This document shows, in pieces, positions 19,643 through 32,535 of a stretch of DNA of 64,000 nt. How positions within the stretch are numbered: position 1 is the stretch's first letter; the number at the start of each line of letters is the position of its first letter. The notes under the pieces were generated by a model, which had not been told where the DNA came from, made no database searches, and saw nothing but the letters and a program-made list of their open reading frames with translations. The DNA lies in contig NC_069083.1 in NCBI RefSeq assembly GCF_947172395.1, forward strand, positions 94,501 through 158,500, written 5' to 3'. A program made the position numbers and the translations under genes. The stretch is from Bicyclus anynana. Lineage: Eukaryota > Arthropoda > Insecta > Lepidoptera > Nymphalidae.

Positions 19643-21331
19643 CTGCAACAGGCGGCGTGCGCGGTAGCGACTTGTTCCTCGGTGACAGCTTTTATACTAA
19701 ACAACGGCTCAACTGGTGTTTGGAAGTCCTTGCGAGAGGCCATGTTGTTTATAGCGGACTATTGATAAACAAACGTAGGTAGGTATAGGTACTTTATTTG
19801 ATATGAGAATGCGTGATTATATTATACTCGTATCTTCAGCTATCATTCCGTGTGGGGTAATAAAGTCAATAACTGACAGTGTGTTTGGGCGCTGCCGAAC
19901 GGCACGGCCGATGTGTAGCGCCGCGTGCGATGTTCCGTGCGCTCGCGACTGGCCGCTGTGCAGTGTGCCCGTGCAGTATTGAACTTCAACAAAAGGATGT
20001 CTGTCACTAGAACAGATTTCGGTCATTATATTGCTTGCTTGCATTGTCATTATATTGACAACAATTCTAACGATCGCGGTACGTACACGACAGTCGAGCA
20101 GTGACAGAGTGACGCAATGACGCAGTGACGCAGTGACGGAGGTCACTTTTATCTGTAGAATATGTCAGACTCCCGTGTCAGCGGACAGATTCCGCGCGGA
20201 GGAAAAAGAAAAATATTTCCGTCGAGCTTTTTCGTGAAAGCTGTCAAAATCTGAGCCAGATTTACGTCAGGGTGAGAGACAGTCTAGTTCTGCGTTATGG
20301 GAGATATTAAGCAAAGACTGAGTCTGATACGAGCTCGGCGCTCGGCCGCTCATTGTTAGGCTTCTGCGATATTGTTGTGATTTAGAGGAGTCTACTGTGC
20401 CGTATAGCGACTTCCCCTTGTCGGTACAACATTTCATACAAGCCTGTGAAACAGTTCACGTAAATGTTTTAAAACGTATGTGTGTCCACGGTGCTAGAAC
20501 TCGTCTAGAAGAGACCGCCGCGGCGCGCCATGGCGCACACGTCGTAATACAGGGGTGCGCTTAAAACAAGTTTTATTAGAATTTAAACTTTATTTATATG
20601 GGATGTCCAAAATAAAATATCTCTAACAACGAAGTTCCCATGGAAATGAGCGATGTCACATAGTTGTAACTTTACAGAATTTTGGGGCTGTTATTGTAAC
20701 AATTTGTCGTACTTGACTAAACAAGAACTAGGTTTTAGGAATTAGGTTCAACAAACACACGTTGGTACATTCAAAGTTCGAGCAATAAAATGTAAATGTC
20801 TTTTATTAAATACGCTTCCTCGTTAAAAAGCTTAACACCGCGTTTCGGGTCCGGAGCGCGCTCGGCCGCAGTGACGCGAAGGTGACAAAGCGAGCAGCGC
20901 GCGGGCGGAGAGACGCGTTAGTTCTTTGTCTCTCGGCCGCGGCGCCACAAAGGGAAAGAAACAAAAATCGTGGCTTTGTCAGAGTCAAATGAGCGCCGGC
21001 GGATAATATTGCTCTGACGCTGCGTGAGCGGATGTGCGAAAGTTGTCTACCAATTATGGTTTAAGGTGAAGAAGATCCGATTCGAGCACCACCACCTGTT
21101 GCTACTGCCTACTGCTGATAATAATTAACGTAAAATCCACGAGACATTACACAGACTTATATTTACATTATATTGAGAAAAATTATAATTAGAAACTGTC
21201 AAATGCCGTGAAATCAAATACATACGAATAAAATACTAGTTGTAGTAGGTATTCAGAACAAATAGGCCGCACAAAGTCGTCGCGCCGCCTTGTTTCACGC
21301 AAGTCTCATACTGCTGTAAGCCTTTCCCGCC

Positions 21332-21560
21332 GACGCTAGAATGGCAGAGAATACCTTGAGCAGTCCCAGAGGCTTGTGACTCCGGATGCAGGTTTAAGAG
21401 TACCCTTCCGACATGTCAACACACACCATTCACACTCAAGCTATTCTACCCGCCTATCCCAAGTAACTCATAAAGAATTACACAATAGGAAATGTGGACG
21501 GCTCGAACGCCACGAGATCGAGAACACTGAAACCGACCGTACGGCGCCTTATATCAGTTT
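21332..21560 (+). repeat. Dispersed repeat, copy 1 (inverted copy at 33280-33520)
   Basis: The stretch starting GCTAGAATGGCAGAGAATAC and including GGTTTAAGAGTACCCTTCCG and AAGAATTACACAA matches the complement of 33280-33520 closely over most of its length. The class is not recognised. Confidence 0.75.
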
Positions 21561-24500
21561 AGCGAGCAGACATCGGGCACGAATATACGTCTTCCCCTAC
21601 TGGTGGGTAATTGGCCGTAAATTAAAAGTCTCGGCGCACAATGGCGAAGAAAGAGAAGATACATAATTAAACTTGGAGCTCTGGCGCTTTTAAAACATTG
21701 CATTTGCATATTCCCCCTCCCCGCGCCCCGCGCCCCGCGGTCCCCAACACCGCCTTGCTCCGACACGGGCGCATCGATCACAGAATATCACTTGTATTAT
21801 GATTTATTTGAATGAAAATTGACCTAGAACTAAATCAAAACAAATTTAAATGTGAATAAAGCCATTAAAAAACATACGCGCAATAATCGACACAGCCTCG
21901 TTGGTCGATTGATTATTCTGTGTGGCTACGAATAACGAGACCCTGGGTTTAAAACATGGGTCGGTCTGTGATGATGTCGTTGTCAAAACTTGAATCATTC
22001 ACCGGTCTACCGTCCGGAACACACACGCTAACAATCGAGTATTAATATATTATGGCTCAGCAATCCGATGAATTCAGGCATTAACTCCTTCATTGGCGCG
22101 CCGCCGCTCTGAGCTTCGTCGCAAAAAAGCTCAACAAGAGAAGGTTTAACTTCCGAACTCTTTATACCGAGTTCAATAAAACGTGTAGCGTGCTAGGCGC
22201 CCGATAAGCGACACGCTGTCTCTCATTAAACACTCTAAATTATGTTACAAGTTTCAAGGACTCGTGCAATTGTTTGGTATGAGAACTGAGCAAAAAAGCG
22301 TCTGAGCGTATTTTAAACGACAATACTTTGTTAATTGAGAAAATAAGGTTTACTTCATGATTTTTTAGTACAATTTGTTTTGGAAAAATATAATATGCTA
22401 CTGAAGCAGTATTTTTAATTTTACAGCAGTTTCATAGCCGGACAGACGATTCGAACTAAAGACTTTATGATCCGAAGCCAAAGGCTAATCACTGAAGCAA
22501 CGAGACACTTTAATTATGATATATTGTGCAAATAAACAAATGAACACAGTAATGTAAAGCGCGAAACGTATCTGCAACTCACACCGCGCTCGCGACACCC
22601 GCGCGATGTGAATGAGCTAATTAAACGCTTAACTACAATCTAATTCTCTCGCGCTATGCTCGATGTTCAACGCGTACAAATTAGCATTCAAGCTCTATTT
22701 CAAAATTGTTGATTGTAAGTTGGCTTCGGTTACAAGTCAAGTTTGCCCGATTCTAGGTGATTATTTTACTGCCGGCTTGAGTCTCCTGCCAAGAGCCGTC
22801 AAATACTCGTGACTCAGCAGTTTTTTTTTTTGTAATACAACAATAACAATACATGAATAACAATCGCCGCGTTGTCGGAGTGTTAGTACAGTTACAAAAT
22901 ATTGTAAACGCTCGTTCAACTCCAACATTCCATTATTTCAAATAAAAAGCATAAAAATTATATAAACTTTTATTTTAAAATTCAGAAGTATAAGTAAAAA
23001 AATGTAATAAATATCTAAAATTACTCCGAATGTCATTTATAAACTTTTGGTGCATATTCTTATTTACCTCGTTGTTGGGTGTATAGCTAACGATTTTAAT
23101 GTTTGTACCTATTTCTGAGATTGTTAACATTTTTACAATAAATAAGGCTCGTTTGAAATGATAAGCCGCGCGACGTGCGGTCGACACTGCGACACTGTTT
23201 GAGTGTAATTGTGTCGGCTAGATTGTGATTCAATTTGATGACATCCATATTCCTTCCATTGGAATAACTAATTAACTCTCTTGTGTTTATTTATTACATC
23301 TCTACGATGAGATGTTTAAACAGTTGGCTAAGGGGAACTTGCGAATGTTTTGAATACTCATGGTACCATACTCTTTTAGACTGAACAAATCAAATTTGTT
23401 TTATAGGTTCTAGATAAACAATATATAACCCTTTAGCAAAATACCTGTAATTATAGTTATACCTATGCTAGTGATAGTAAAATTCGATAATTCCGATTTC
23501 CGGTTATAAATAATAATCGTGTGAAGTAATTTTTCACATCAACAGTTTAATGTTTGTTGTCGTGTGCGACAGCGGCTGCGGTGGTGTCGCATCCGATGTT
23601 TGTGATTTGTCATCTTGATTTGACGGAATAGAAAACCACTTAATTCCGAGCGTTGGCGGGAGCAGGGTGAAACGTCGTTACCATGGAATGAGGAAACTAC
23701 CTCGATACAAGTAGCTACTTATTGCCGTTTGATATTTTAAATATTTTGGTAACGAAACGATGCGATGTGACAATTGACAATGTGGCATTTGGAAGCTGGT
23801 ATTTGGAGTTATTGTTCTTTCGTTTGAACTTGTCGAGTTTTTGTGTGGGTCAGAAAGTGCTCCAAGTGGCTACGAGCGCATAGCACTCACGTCAAACATA
23901 GCCTGCACGACACATGACACCAGAGAATATTTGAGAATATACAGGGTGTACCGTAATTAATGGATAAAATTCAAATGGTAGATTCACCACCTAATCATCT
24001 AAAACTAAGTTGAATAATTTTCCAAAAATCCGTATGGTGACCAAGTTATAGAATTTTCTGGAATTAAGATTTTAAAGTTCTGATTTTTGTTGAACAATGC
24101 GGATTAAATTGTCAATGTACTTTAATACTAAGAACTTTTGTAAATAATGTTTTATTTGTTTTGTACAAGAATCTTTGAGTGCAATAATTATTTTTCTTTA
24201 ATTAAGATGTACCGATTTAAAAAAATATCCTGTCAAAAAAATGTATAGAGCTGAAGTGTACCATTATTTTAAAAACTTTTACCTTAACGAGTATTGTAAA
24301 TTGGTACAAAACTTGTCTACTATTTGTAGTTACAAAGTTGCTGGTAAAATGTACGAGTATGGGAGATGCTGCATTTTCATAGATCAAGATATTTTGTACA
24401 GCACAGTTTTAGAATATTTTTTCGATTCATGTTCTCAGGGAGCGCTTGTTTAGTAGCTGGGTTTAAGTAATGAACTAACAATGCATGTATGTATGTAATG

Positions 24501-24841
24501 TAAACAATAAAAAACAGATACAAATTGTTGTAGAAGGTTAAAGTCTGGTAGCCTGTTACTTGTTAGTGGTCAAGAAAACTGCTTGTTACAGTCTGTTTCA
24601 TGTAGGATGGTGCGGGTGACAGTTCGTTTCACTCTTGAAAGTTTGCAGCGATTCACGATCATAGTACGTATTATGAATGTCATACAGGCGACTGTCACCG
24701 TACCCATGCTATCTGAAAAACACTTTAGTTGTAGCGTTAGTAGGTCTCATAGTCTTTGACCTGTAGATTAATCCAAAACAAATCTGTGTTATAGTTATTA
24801 GTACACTCAACACACAACGACACGCACACACACACACCGAC

Positions 24842-24880
24842 CTCCGTCCGAGAACATCCGCTGGTATATCTCGTCGCAAT
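24842..24880 (-). other. Candidate 39-nt in-frame microexon between dpr Ig1 and Ig2 exons
   Basis: On the minus strand CTTCCTGCCCACAG is a strong acceptor (AG at 24881-24882). It is followed by 39 nt and a possible donor GAG/GTCGGT. In the phase set by the Ig1 exon it would add 13 residues (DCDEIYQRMFSDG, the last codons shared across the junction) and return to the same phase. It would lengthen the Ig1-Ig2 linker. This is only a prediction: the donor is weak and no homologue is known to me. Confidence 0.25.
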
Positions 24881-25358
24881 CTGTGGGCAGGAAGCAATGC
24901 TTGAGTCTAGTCTTGTTCAGTTTGAACAAACAAATATAACGGCCAGTTTCAATCAATTTATACTCTCATTCTCTCTCATCGGAGTAGGTGGTAGGTCTCA
25001 GCGCCATATCTCCTGTCATCGAGAAAGAGGCCTGGCCCTGTAGTAAACATATCGCCGGCCGCGCGCGTAACTGCCCTCCGGAGTCGGAGAATCTTTGGCT
25101 GGGATTTTAATCATGTATAGGTACTCGTATCGTACCAACTACGTATTCGCCTACAACAATTCGGCCGTGTCCATGACACAGCCACAACCCATTTTTTTCC
25201 CTAATTTCGTATCGCTCGGGTTTCAAAAAGCAAAAAAAAAAGGAACAGTCTCGTTAAATCAAAGAAGCTATATCGAGTGCGTACAAAATAAGCCTTGTCT
25301 AATGAAGTGTCACGCAACTTTTGGGATTTCGAGCAAATAAAGTGTTCGTGTGGCGCGC

Positions 25359-25401
25359 GGGGGTGAGGTGGGGTGAGGCGGGGTGTGGCGGGGCGAGGGG
25401 G
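25359..25401 (+). other. Quadruplex-type G-run cluster
   Basis: Five runs of four or five G are separated by three to six bases within 43 bp, in the template strand of the dpr gene. Such spacing can form a G-quadruplex. Confidence 0.75.
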
Positions 25402-25997
25402 CGCCCAATGAGTGGTGACACGCGACGCGATTTTCGAATCCGAGCATTGTCACAAAACATTTTAAACATACGAGTATTTATTGGAGCGCGCGCCGAGTTA
25501 ATCGCGCCGAGCGGCGACTCGTAGCGGCCGATAGGGGCCGGCGCGCACCGCGGGGCCGAGCGAGTGGTATTTGTCTAAATGAATGGCTTCATGTCGGCGT
25601 CCGCCTGTGCGTGCCGATTCACATGCGGGCTTTATTGTACTCTGTTACCTATCCGGAAAATTGTTTTGTTTCGATGAAACGTCGATACTGTTACTCGGTT
25701 TAACTATTTAATGTTTTCAAGTATAATTTATTCCGGCTATTCAACGCTTGCCGAGTGGTGCTATAAATACAAAGTAACTTTTATGTCGTCTTCAAATCAC
25801 TATCGTCAGTATTGAGTTGTATTTATGTTGTTGCAGTGGCACTAGTAAGCGTACAACCACCTGGCACGTTCCCACAGTGCATCTATCAGTGTTCGCATGT
25901 GGCGAATGATCAACTGCTATTTGATGAAACACGTACAACGACAGTGATTGGTATAATGTCTGTATCGCGCAGTGGCAGAGTCAGTCGCGGCACTCAC

Positions 25998-26208
25998 CGA
26001 CGACGTGCAGCGTGACGAAGAAGGAGCGCACGGGCTGCGTGGACACCTGGCACTCGTAGACGCCGGCGTCGCGCTGCTGCGCCCACTTCACCTGCAGCGT
26101 CCAGTCGTCCGCCTGCGGCGAGTGCGTGGCCTGGAAGCGCTGGTCCGACGTGTACGTGTAGCCGCCCACCGTCAGGATGTGCAGGTCGCGGTGCCGGATC
26201 CACGACAC
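25998..26208 (-). CDS. dpr: dpr-like gene, internal exon (second half of Ig domain 1)
   Basis: This 211-nt exon follows CGCGTTCCAG (acceptor AG 26209-26210) and ends at GTCG before GTGAGT. It encodes VSWIRHRDLHILTVGGYTYT, SDQRFQATHS, a WTLQVKWAQQRDAGVYECQV segment and STQPVRSFFVTLHVV. SWIRHRD-HILTVG-YTYTSDQRFQATH and the WTLQ-KWAQ-RDAG-YECQ strings are the dpr6/dpr10 type of Ig1. The Trp of strand C and the second disulphide Cys are present. The first Cys must come from an upstream exon not found here. It starts in phase 0 and ends in phase 1, and the next exon supplies the other two bases of a Val codon. An alternative acceptor CCGCAG at 26225-26226 would add 17 nt and break the frame to a phase-0 donor. 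Confidence 0.93.
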
Positions 26209-26784
26209 CTGGAACGCGACGGGCACTGCGGTGAGTGAGGGGATCGATCGCCGGGGCTCTGTCTGATAAATTAATTGGCATCTTGTTAGAATTTAACCAA
26301 CAGATTGACATCTTGTACATATAAATATAATAAATTTTTATAGTAGAGGGAATTCTCAAAGTAGATATGATGCGGCAGGCTTTAATTTTTTATCTACATT
26401 TGATCGTTTGAGAGTTTATAAATTAATTAAGAAGGTTGGTTTTTAAGTAAAATTTCTTTGCACATGCTTGACTTGGAGAGTGAACTGATGAATACGTTAC
26501 CTACGATAAGTGTAATTGGGTGAGGCAAACGGACGTTGAGAAGGAGATGAACGAAAATAAAGGACGTTGAGATTGAAGTAAAACTCCTTTAGCTTTCTTT
26601 TAGTATTACTTCAATCGTGTGGTCAAAGCACACTCGTTTTTTGTTTTTATCTCATTTATTCATACTTTTTTAGTTTTTACCATTGTTTATTATAACAAAG
26701 TGATAACAAGTAAATTAATATTATATTGACATTTTTCTACGGGATTTCATATATACACGGGGCCCTGCACTGCGGCTAAATAGG

Positions 26785-26828
26785 GCAGAGTAAATAGGTG
26801 TATCTATAGATACACCTATTTACTCTGC
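26785..26828. repeat. Perfect 44-bp palindrome
   Basis: Two exact 22-bp arms meet with no spacer (centre CTATAG, arms beginning GCAGAG and ending CTCTGC). It could extrude as a cruciform. Nothing nearby explains it. Confidence 0.95.
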
Positions 26829-29320
26829 GCAGCCCCGGGGTGTGCGCTGGGCCGCGCGCACACAGCTCAGTGTTCGGCGCTGTCGTGTCCATATTGAGCA
26901 CGAAGGGATTCACGAGCCTTTCATTGGCGAGGTCTAAACGTACAAGTTTGCTCATGGGCAACTACCAGGGCCGAGTCTCCCTCCTTAGAACAGGATCACC
27001 ACGCTTCTGCTATGAGGCTCGGCGGACTTAGCGTGATAATGTTTGTAACAATGACCATTACAATACGTTGATGATAACTGGTACCGGCAGCGACGGCACG
27101 TGTTTTTCGAGATAGTGTTAATAAAATTTTGGACGAAACAAAAATATAAACAACGACTGTGCACTAGTAGTGAAATTATTTTCAAAAATAAAATAATACT
27201 TGAAAGAGAAACTTCAAAATTTGTAGCGGTCAGTAGCGCCATCTCTCGTGTCGGACTTGTTTTACTTCGCGCTTTTAAAACTGTCATTTAGATTACACTT
27301 TTCGTAACGCATTCAACAGCCTACTACCCGAGTAAAGTGTGCGTAAAGAAGTCTTAGTACAAAAATATTTGAAATCACATGGACTAACGAGCACTGGCGG
27401 CGGCAGTCAGTGCGACCACGGTACACGCGTGCGATGGCCGCTGCGGGTGCCAGCCAACAGACTACGTACTCGTAGGTCATCTAAAACTAGATACCTAAAA
27501 TCCTTACATTTGAATCTGTTTATAATCATTATGATACATTTTTTACTAAATAATTATACTGATATTTGCTATAGTAGTTAATTTGTTGATATTAGTTAAG
27601 TGAGTTAGAAAGGACAGAACGAGAAAAGAACACTCTAGAGGCAATATCTCACTGGCATTTTTGAAATATTTCTCGGAAAATGCTGCTAGAAATAACATCG
27701 AATGAATTACTAAGTAAGCGCACCATACATATGAAACAGCATCATCGTATTTTTCCCCGTGAGCAGGTACGAACTACGAAGCAATTCTCTTGTCAACGAG
27801 TTAACAAGTTGGCAGGAGCGCCCATCTTTTATTTAAAATGTATTTGAGAAATTCATACCGCCGTAAGTAACGGCCGACTCGCAGTGCGCACAGACGGAGC
27901 AGACGGAGCAGCAAATGTCGTGCACTACATCACAGTAAATGTCAAATTACATAATTAAACAATGCGTTGGAGCATTAAGAAATCATATTAAAATTAAAAA
28001 GTTTCCTCAACTTATCTGTAAAACAAAACATGTAGTGTGCGGAACACTACATGTTTTGTTGACAAAATTTATGTACAAGTACCCGCACTCGCACGTGAGA
28101 CTCGTGCAGTTGTTGCGTGGTGTGCAGTGTGTGGTGTGCGCGCTCAGTCGTGTCGCTCAGCCCGACATCTGCTTCAATCGTAGTTTCTTATTTCTTATTA
28201 AAGTTTGCTCTTCAGTGAACGACTCAGTAGTAAATAACAATTTCAAATTGCTCGCCGAGTGGATTAATTATTTTATTCAAGAACAGGACAAAGTTACAAA
28301 TGTTTATTGATTAAATGTAAACTTGACACCGTTTTGCTTCGACAGCTCAACTGTTGGTGCGCGTCGTGAGAAGAACTTCGATATATTACTTTATGAAACA
28401 TAAATAATTATTAAGATCGCAACGCAACTGTTATATCCCATATGTACTGATATGCATGTATCCTGACGCCTCAGAATGCGCGCCGAGCCACTCGATCAGA
28501 GGGTTTGAGCTTGTGGACATGTGTGACAATGTGCGCTTCAGTGACAGACCAGTGGGCTCCCGTGGCGCAGGCTGAGCACCCGCCAGTACTGTGGTGTTGC
28601 GGTACGAGCCAGGCTCGGCGTCGTCGCGGTGTCGGTCCGAGCCGCGCTCGCCGCCAACGGCCGCGCCCGCGCATGGCGTTCGCTATGAACCAGCCACGCC
28701 GCAGAGATAGCCGCCGCCATTAAGTTGTGCCACAATAAACAAATTTTCAAAACATGACAGTGTTTTTCAACGAATGTATTGTGGTGATCGTGCTTTGATC
28801 TGACGCGGAATATGTATGTGCCAAGCACAACAAGACTGGTCGGTGCTTTTACTACTTGGGTTTTCATGTTGATAGGTGAAAGCCATTATATTACGATATA
28901 GTGATACAATCTGAAAACATACGTCTTTCTTTGTTTCTTGTTATTTACTTATCTTTCTAGTAACGCGCAGTAGAGTGACCGAAGAGTTAGCACTCGTGTG
29001 CGGCGTTCAGTATATTTGACGAACACATTTTATATATTTTTAATAAAACAAGCAAGGGTTTACATTTCTCGAAACAATAACAACAGCGGAATGCAATATA
29101 CTCGTAGTTTCTCCGGGCGGCGCGTGTCGGCGCCCGGCGGGGACTCAATCAAGTTTCAGTGATTTAACAGTTTTCCCGCTTGTGGTCCGCTGTGCCGCTC
29201 TGGAAACGAGCTATGATCGTTGTTGTAGGAACGGAAGTAGTGAGTACGGCACATGTTAGCGGGTGACACGTCGTCGTCGTCGGCTCATCAGCTGCGCAGT
29301 GCGCGCAGTGCCGCGCTGCC
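26829..29320. other. No gene seen; possible upstream dpr intron
   Basis: Short chance frames only. It holds a 17-bp perfect hairpin at 28022-28060 (arms AACAAAACATGTAGTGT, loop GCGGA). No exon with dpr Ig1 N-terminal motifs was found on the minus strand. Confidence 0.5.
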
Positions 29321-29324
29321 GGTG

Positions 29325-29480
29325 ATCAAAATCAAAAGTCAAAGTCAAAATTAATTTCTTTCAAGTAAGGAAAGTTTACAAGCACTTTTGAAACAATCTG
29401 ACCGGGCTCTACCTGCCTAGCAAATATAGACCAAGAGTACCTTCTTCGGGAACCATTTAAGAATGTTGCCCGCCGGACGC
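29325..29480 (-). repeat. LINE 3' end (family of 54737-55800), diverged
   Basis: A CAAAATCAAAAGTCAAAGTC tail and AGTTTACAAGCACTTTTGA match the 3' terminal part of the LINE at 54737 onward. There is no coding part. Confidence 0.6.
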
Positions 29481-31263
29481 TAGAGATACTCACCTCCAAG
29501 CAAACAACAGATTGTTTTCAGAATTCTTATATATATGAGTTTTTTAAAAGCTTAATTTTTATTGCACATTTTTGCCCTTTTCGCTTTGCAGTGGGAAAAT
29601 AGCAAAGAATCCTATAATTGGCGTGTTACGTTTCATCTCTTATAAATAAATGGAACAGTTCAAACTGTGATCGATCCTAAACAGACGAGTTAAGTGCGAC
29701 AAACGTGTCGACTGTACGTTGGTGGTCACTTGGCACTGAATGTGTGGCCGGCTTTTAGTCGCAAAGGATAGGATTTGGATATTGAGCTTTAATATTCTGT
29801 AGGAGCGGCGCTCTGGCTCGATCCTTGTAGATGTGATTGATGTGAGATACGTTTCTAAAACACAGCGTTTCAGATCTTTTATTTATAGTGTAAAAATGGG
29901 TCTTTTGTTGTTTTTAGATAAAGTAAAGCTCAGACGATTGAAACTTTGATATTTACACTTGGAAAGTAATACGTCCATGCATATTACTTACTATTTATAC
30001 CGTTGCAGATGGCTGCAACGGTATTTATTGAAATAATTTAAAAGTAAATTGAATTCATGTTGTATATTTATTGAAAAGAAGCTCCAAACTGTCAAGTTGG
30101 AATCGCATTTCGATAGAGGGCGGCGCGGGGCGGCGCGGGGCGGCGCGGGCGGCAGTGTACACGGCGCGGATCCACTCTATATGTAAAGGCGGCGTGTGCT
30201 CGGGGCAAACATCTATGCGCCACTATATTCCTAAATAAGTGAAGCATCTCAATTCCAGTGTGAACGCTTCTTCCGCGCACGGCCCGTGCTCCGCCGAGCA
30301 CGACAGTGTCGCTCCTTCTGAGAATCTACTGAATTACAGTTTCGAAGAAACACAAATGAATGTTGGAGCACGTAATTGACGAATGTTTCAAAGTGTTTTA
30401 CTGTATTCTGAGGTTTGAAATCGTCATGACATGTACCCGTAGTCATTTCGTGGATATTAAATTTAGTTTAACATAACAGGTCCGCTACAGCCGAGGCGCT
30501 GTGTAAAGCCTTGTTAGGCTGAGGAGGTGTGGGCCGGGGTCGCAGTGCGTCGATAAATAATCGCCGTCTGAAAGTATTTGTCGCACGCTCCGCCGGCGCG
30601 AGCACAAAGCGCCGAGCGCTCAATGGAGGCGAACAATGAAACGTGATTGGAGAAAATTTCTGTCGTTTATCCGTTCTCTATGCCTCTTAGACGTTCTATA
30701 TTGATTTTTATGGATAATTTTAGAAATAACATCATTATTACAAATGGTTTCAACGTGTGCTAAGTGCTGCCTGACCAAAGTCTGTTCGCCAAACTATTTC
30801 ATCGAGCGGAGCTTTTTCTTGTTGTTCGAGAATAGGGATGATGACAGTTTTTTAAAATGTATATAAATTAAGAGTATATTAATAGTAAAGCAATTTTGTA
30901 AAAGGAACAGGGTATCTGCGATCATTACTTTCGGAGCTACAGGGATTTAAAAAGTCAGATTTGCGGCGCTGCCGCGGATCCCTGAAAAACGCCCCATACA
31001 AAATGGCTCGAAATAATGACGTCATAGGCAATGTAATGATCGTTAGATTTGTATGCGCGTTCAAACAAAATTACTAATATCTTTGTTATTTGTGCGTTTA
31101 TGCTTATAGTTCATATATTAAAAAATGTCACATTTAATGTAAGGAAGCTAAAACTGTATGAATTTTCATCTAATTACGATAAAATATTTTTAATAGTTTT
31201 TGAAATTTTATAATCTCATTTATTTTGCAAATATCCAGACAATCTTTGCTTCTTATGTATAAA
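29481..31263. other. No gene seen
   Basis: It contains a 12-bp hairpin at 29997-30024 (ATACCGTTGCAG, loop ATGG) and a CGGCGCGGGG tandem at 30118-30149 that could form a G-quadruplex. Confidence 0.55.
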
Positions 31264-31280
31264 TTAGTTAACAAAGACCC

Positions 31281-31981
31281 TTTTTTTTTTTTTTTTTTTT
31301 TTTTTTATTTTTTTTTTTTTTTTTATATGTAATTTCTGCGACATGGCGATCTGCTCATAGGCAATAAGCCATTCATTTATCTGATATCATCATATCATTT
31401 AATGTTTTCTTTGAGAGCTATTTTGCTGCAGATTCCCTGTCAGCAGCTCTCCCTTTGGCTTGTTATGGAAATCTGTTCCACAGGTCGGGAATGCTGTGTC
31501 TTTGTAGCCGAGCAAAACGGAGTCCACCCTCGCGACTCAGAGCCCGTGCAAGCTCATTTGTGTGAATTGTCAGTCTCTCCTGATACCTCAGGCTGCACTG
31601 GGATATTTCTTCACGTACAGTTTTTATGTCAATGTCGTGGTACATGTATTTATTGCTGATACATCGCGGGATGCCAAACATTGTTCTTAGTGCTTTATTT
31701 TGGAATCTTTCCAGTATTTCAATATTTGAATTACTGGCCGTTCCCCACAGCTGTATGCCGTACGTCCAGATCGGTTTTAGCACTGCTTTATATATTAGCA
31801 TTTTGTTTGTGTCAGTAAGTTGCGAGTGTCGTCCTAGTAGCCAGCTGTAAGAACGTAGCTTGCCATCCAATTGTTTTCTCTTTGTCCAAATATGTTTTAG
31901 CCATGTCAGTCTTCTATCCAAATGTAATCCTAGATACTTAGCATCATCTTCCTGAGGTATCATTTTGTCGTTTAGTTAGTT
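31281..31981 (-). pseudogene. 5'-truncated Jockey-type LINE with poly(A) tail
   Basis: A minus-strand frame of 166 residues (31963-31463) reads KYLGLHLDRRLTWLKHI, then KAVLKPIWTYGIQLWGTAS, then FQNKALRTMFGIPRCISN. This is the region C-terminal to the reverse transcriptase in Jockey-like elements. A 44-nt T tract (31281-31324, one A inside) is its poly(A) tail. The catalytic part is absent because the copy is truncated at the 5' end, as is common for target-primed insertion. The flanks TTAGTTAACAAAGACCC (left) and TTAGTTAAAAAAATTGACCC (right) look like a decayed target duplication. Confidence 0.85.
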
Positions 31982-32209
31982 TTAGTTAAAAAAATTGACC
32001 CTATTTACCCGAATGTATCATACAAATCAATATATTCAAACCTAGTCATCATCCCCATTATGCTTCATATTAGTTGTACCTAATAAGATTTTTACCTAAT
32101 TTACATGAAACAATATAGTTATCGCTGCATCGCTGGGATATTATTTTCAATACATAATGTTAAGTAAGAAAGAAAAATAATTGTGAGTCAATAAATATAC
32201 TAGGCGTAT

Positions 32210-32535
32210 TTCCCATAACTTCAATATTTTGACGAGTCCACTTATACAAGCCGAACTGCATAGCAATTTTTTTTTAATTAAAAAAAAACCTTTTCATATT
32301 TTCATAGAAATTAATTCAAATAATTCCATGTAACACACACCTTTACGTAAAATGACAAGAAATATTTTTTTATTCAATGACGAGTTATTATGATGATGAC
32401 AGTACTACAATACATTTTTGTCGAGGAGGTGCAGTGATTTTCTTGATTACTTCAGGAAATTACTTGATTATTTAATTAATTTTCCTTGAAGAATATAACC
32501 ATAGAGTTATGAGAATTACTCCCGAGCACCCTGTA
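32210..32535. repeat. Repeat ending CACCCTGTA
   Basis: The right end CGAGCACCCTGTATTAG mirrors the ACAGGGTG beginning of the repeat at 23942. A related CAGGGTGT start lies at 47237. I think these are members of related dispersed families, but I cannot define their left ends. Confidence 0.35.

Larger units (their letters stand above)
19643..25997 (-). other. dpr intron (between Ig1 and Ig2), 6.4 kb
   Basis: No other gene is recognised. Contents: a possible RTE fragment at 19712-19745 (TTGGAAGTCCTTGCGAGAGG); a GTGACGCA tandem at about 20095-20142; a dispersed repeat at 21332-21560; a repeat starting ACAGGGTGTACC at about 23942-24200; a CA microsatellite at 24822-24837; a candidate 39-nt microexon at 24842-24880; and a G-rich quadruplex-type motif at 25359-25401. 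Confidence 0.6.
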
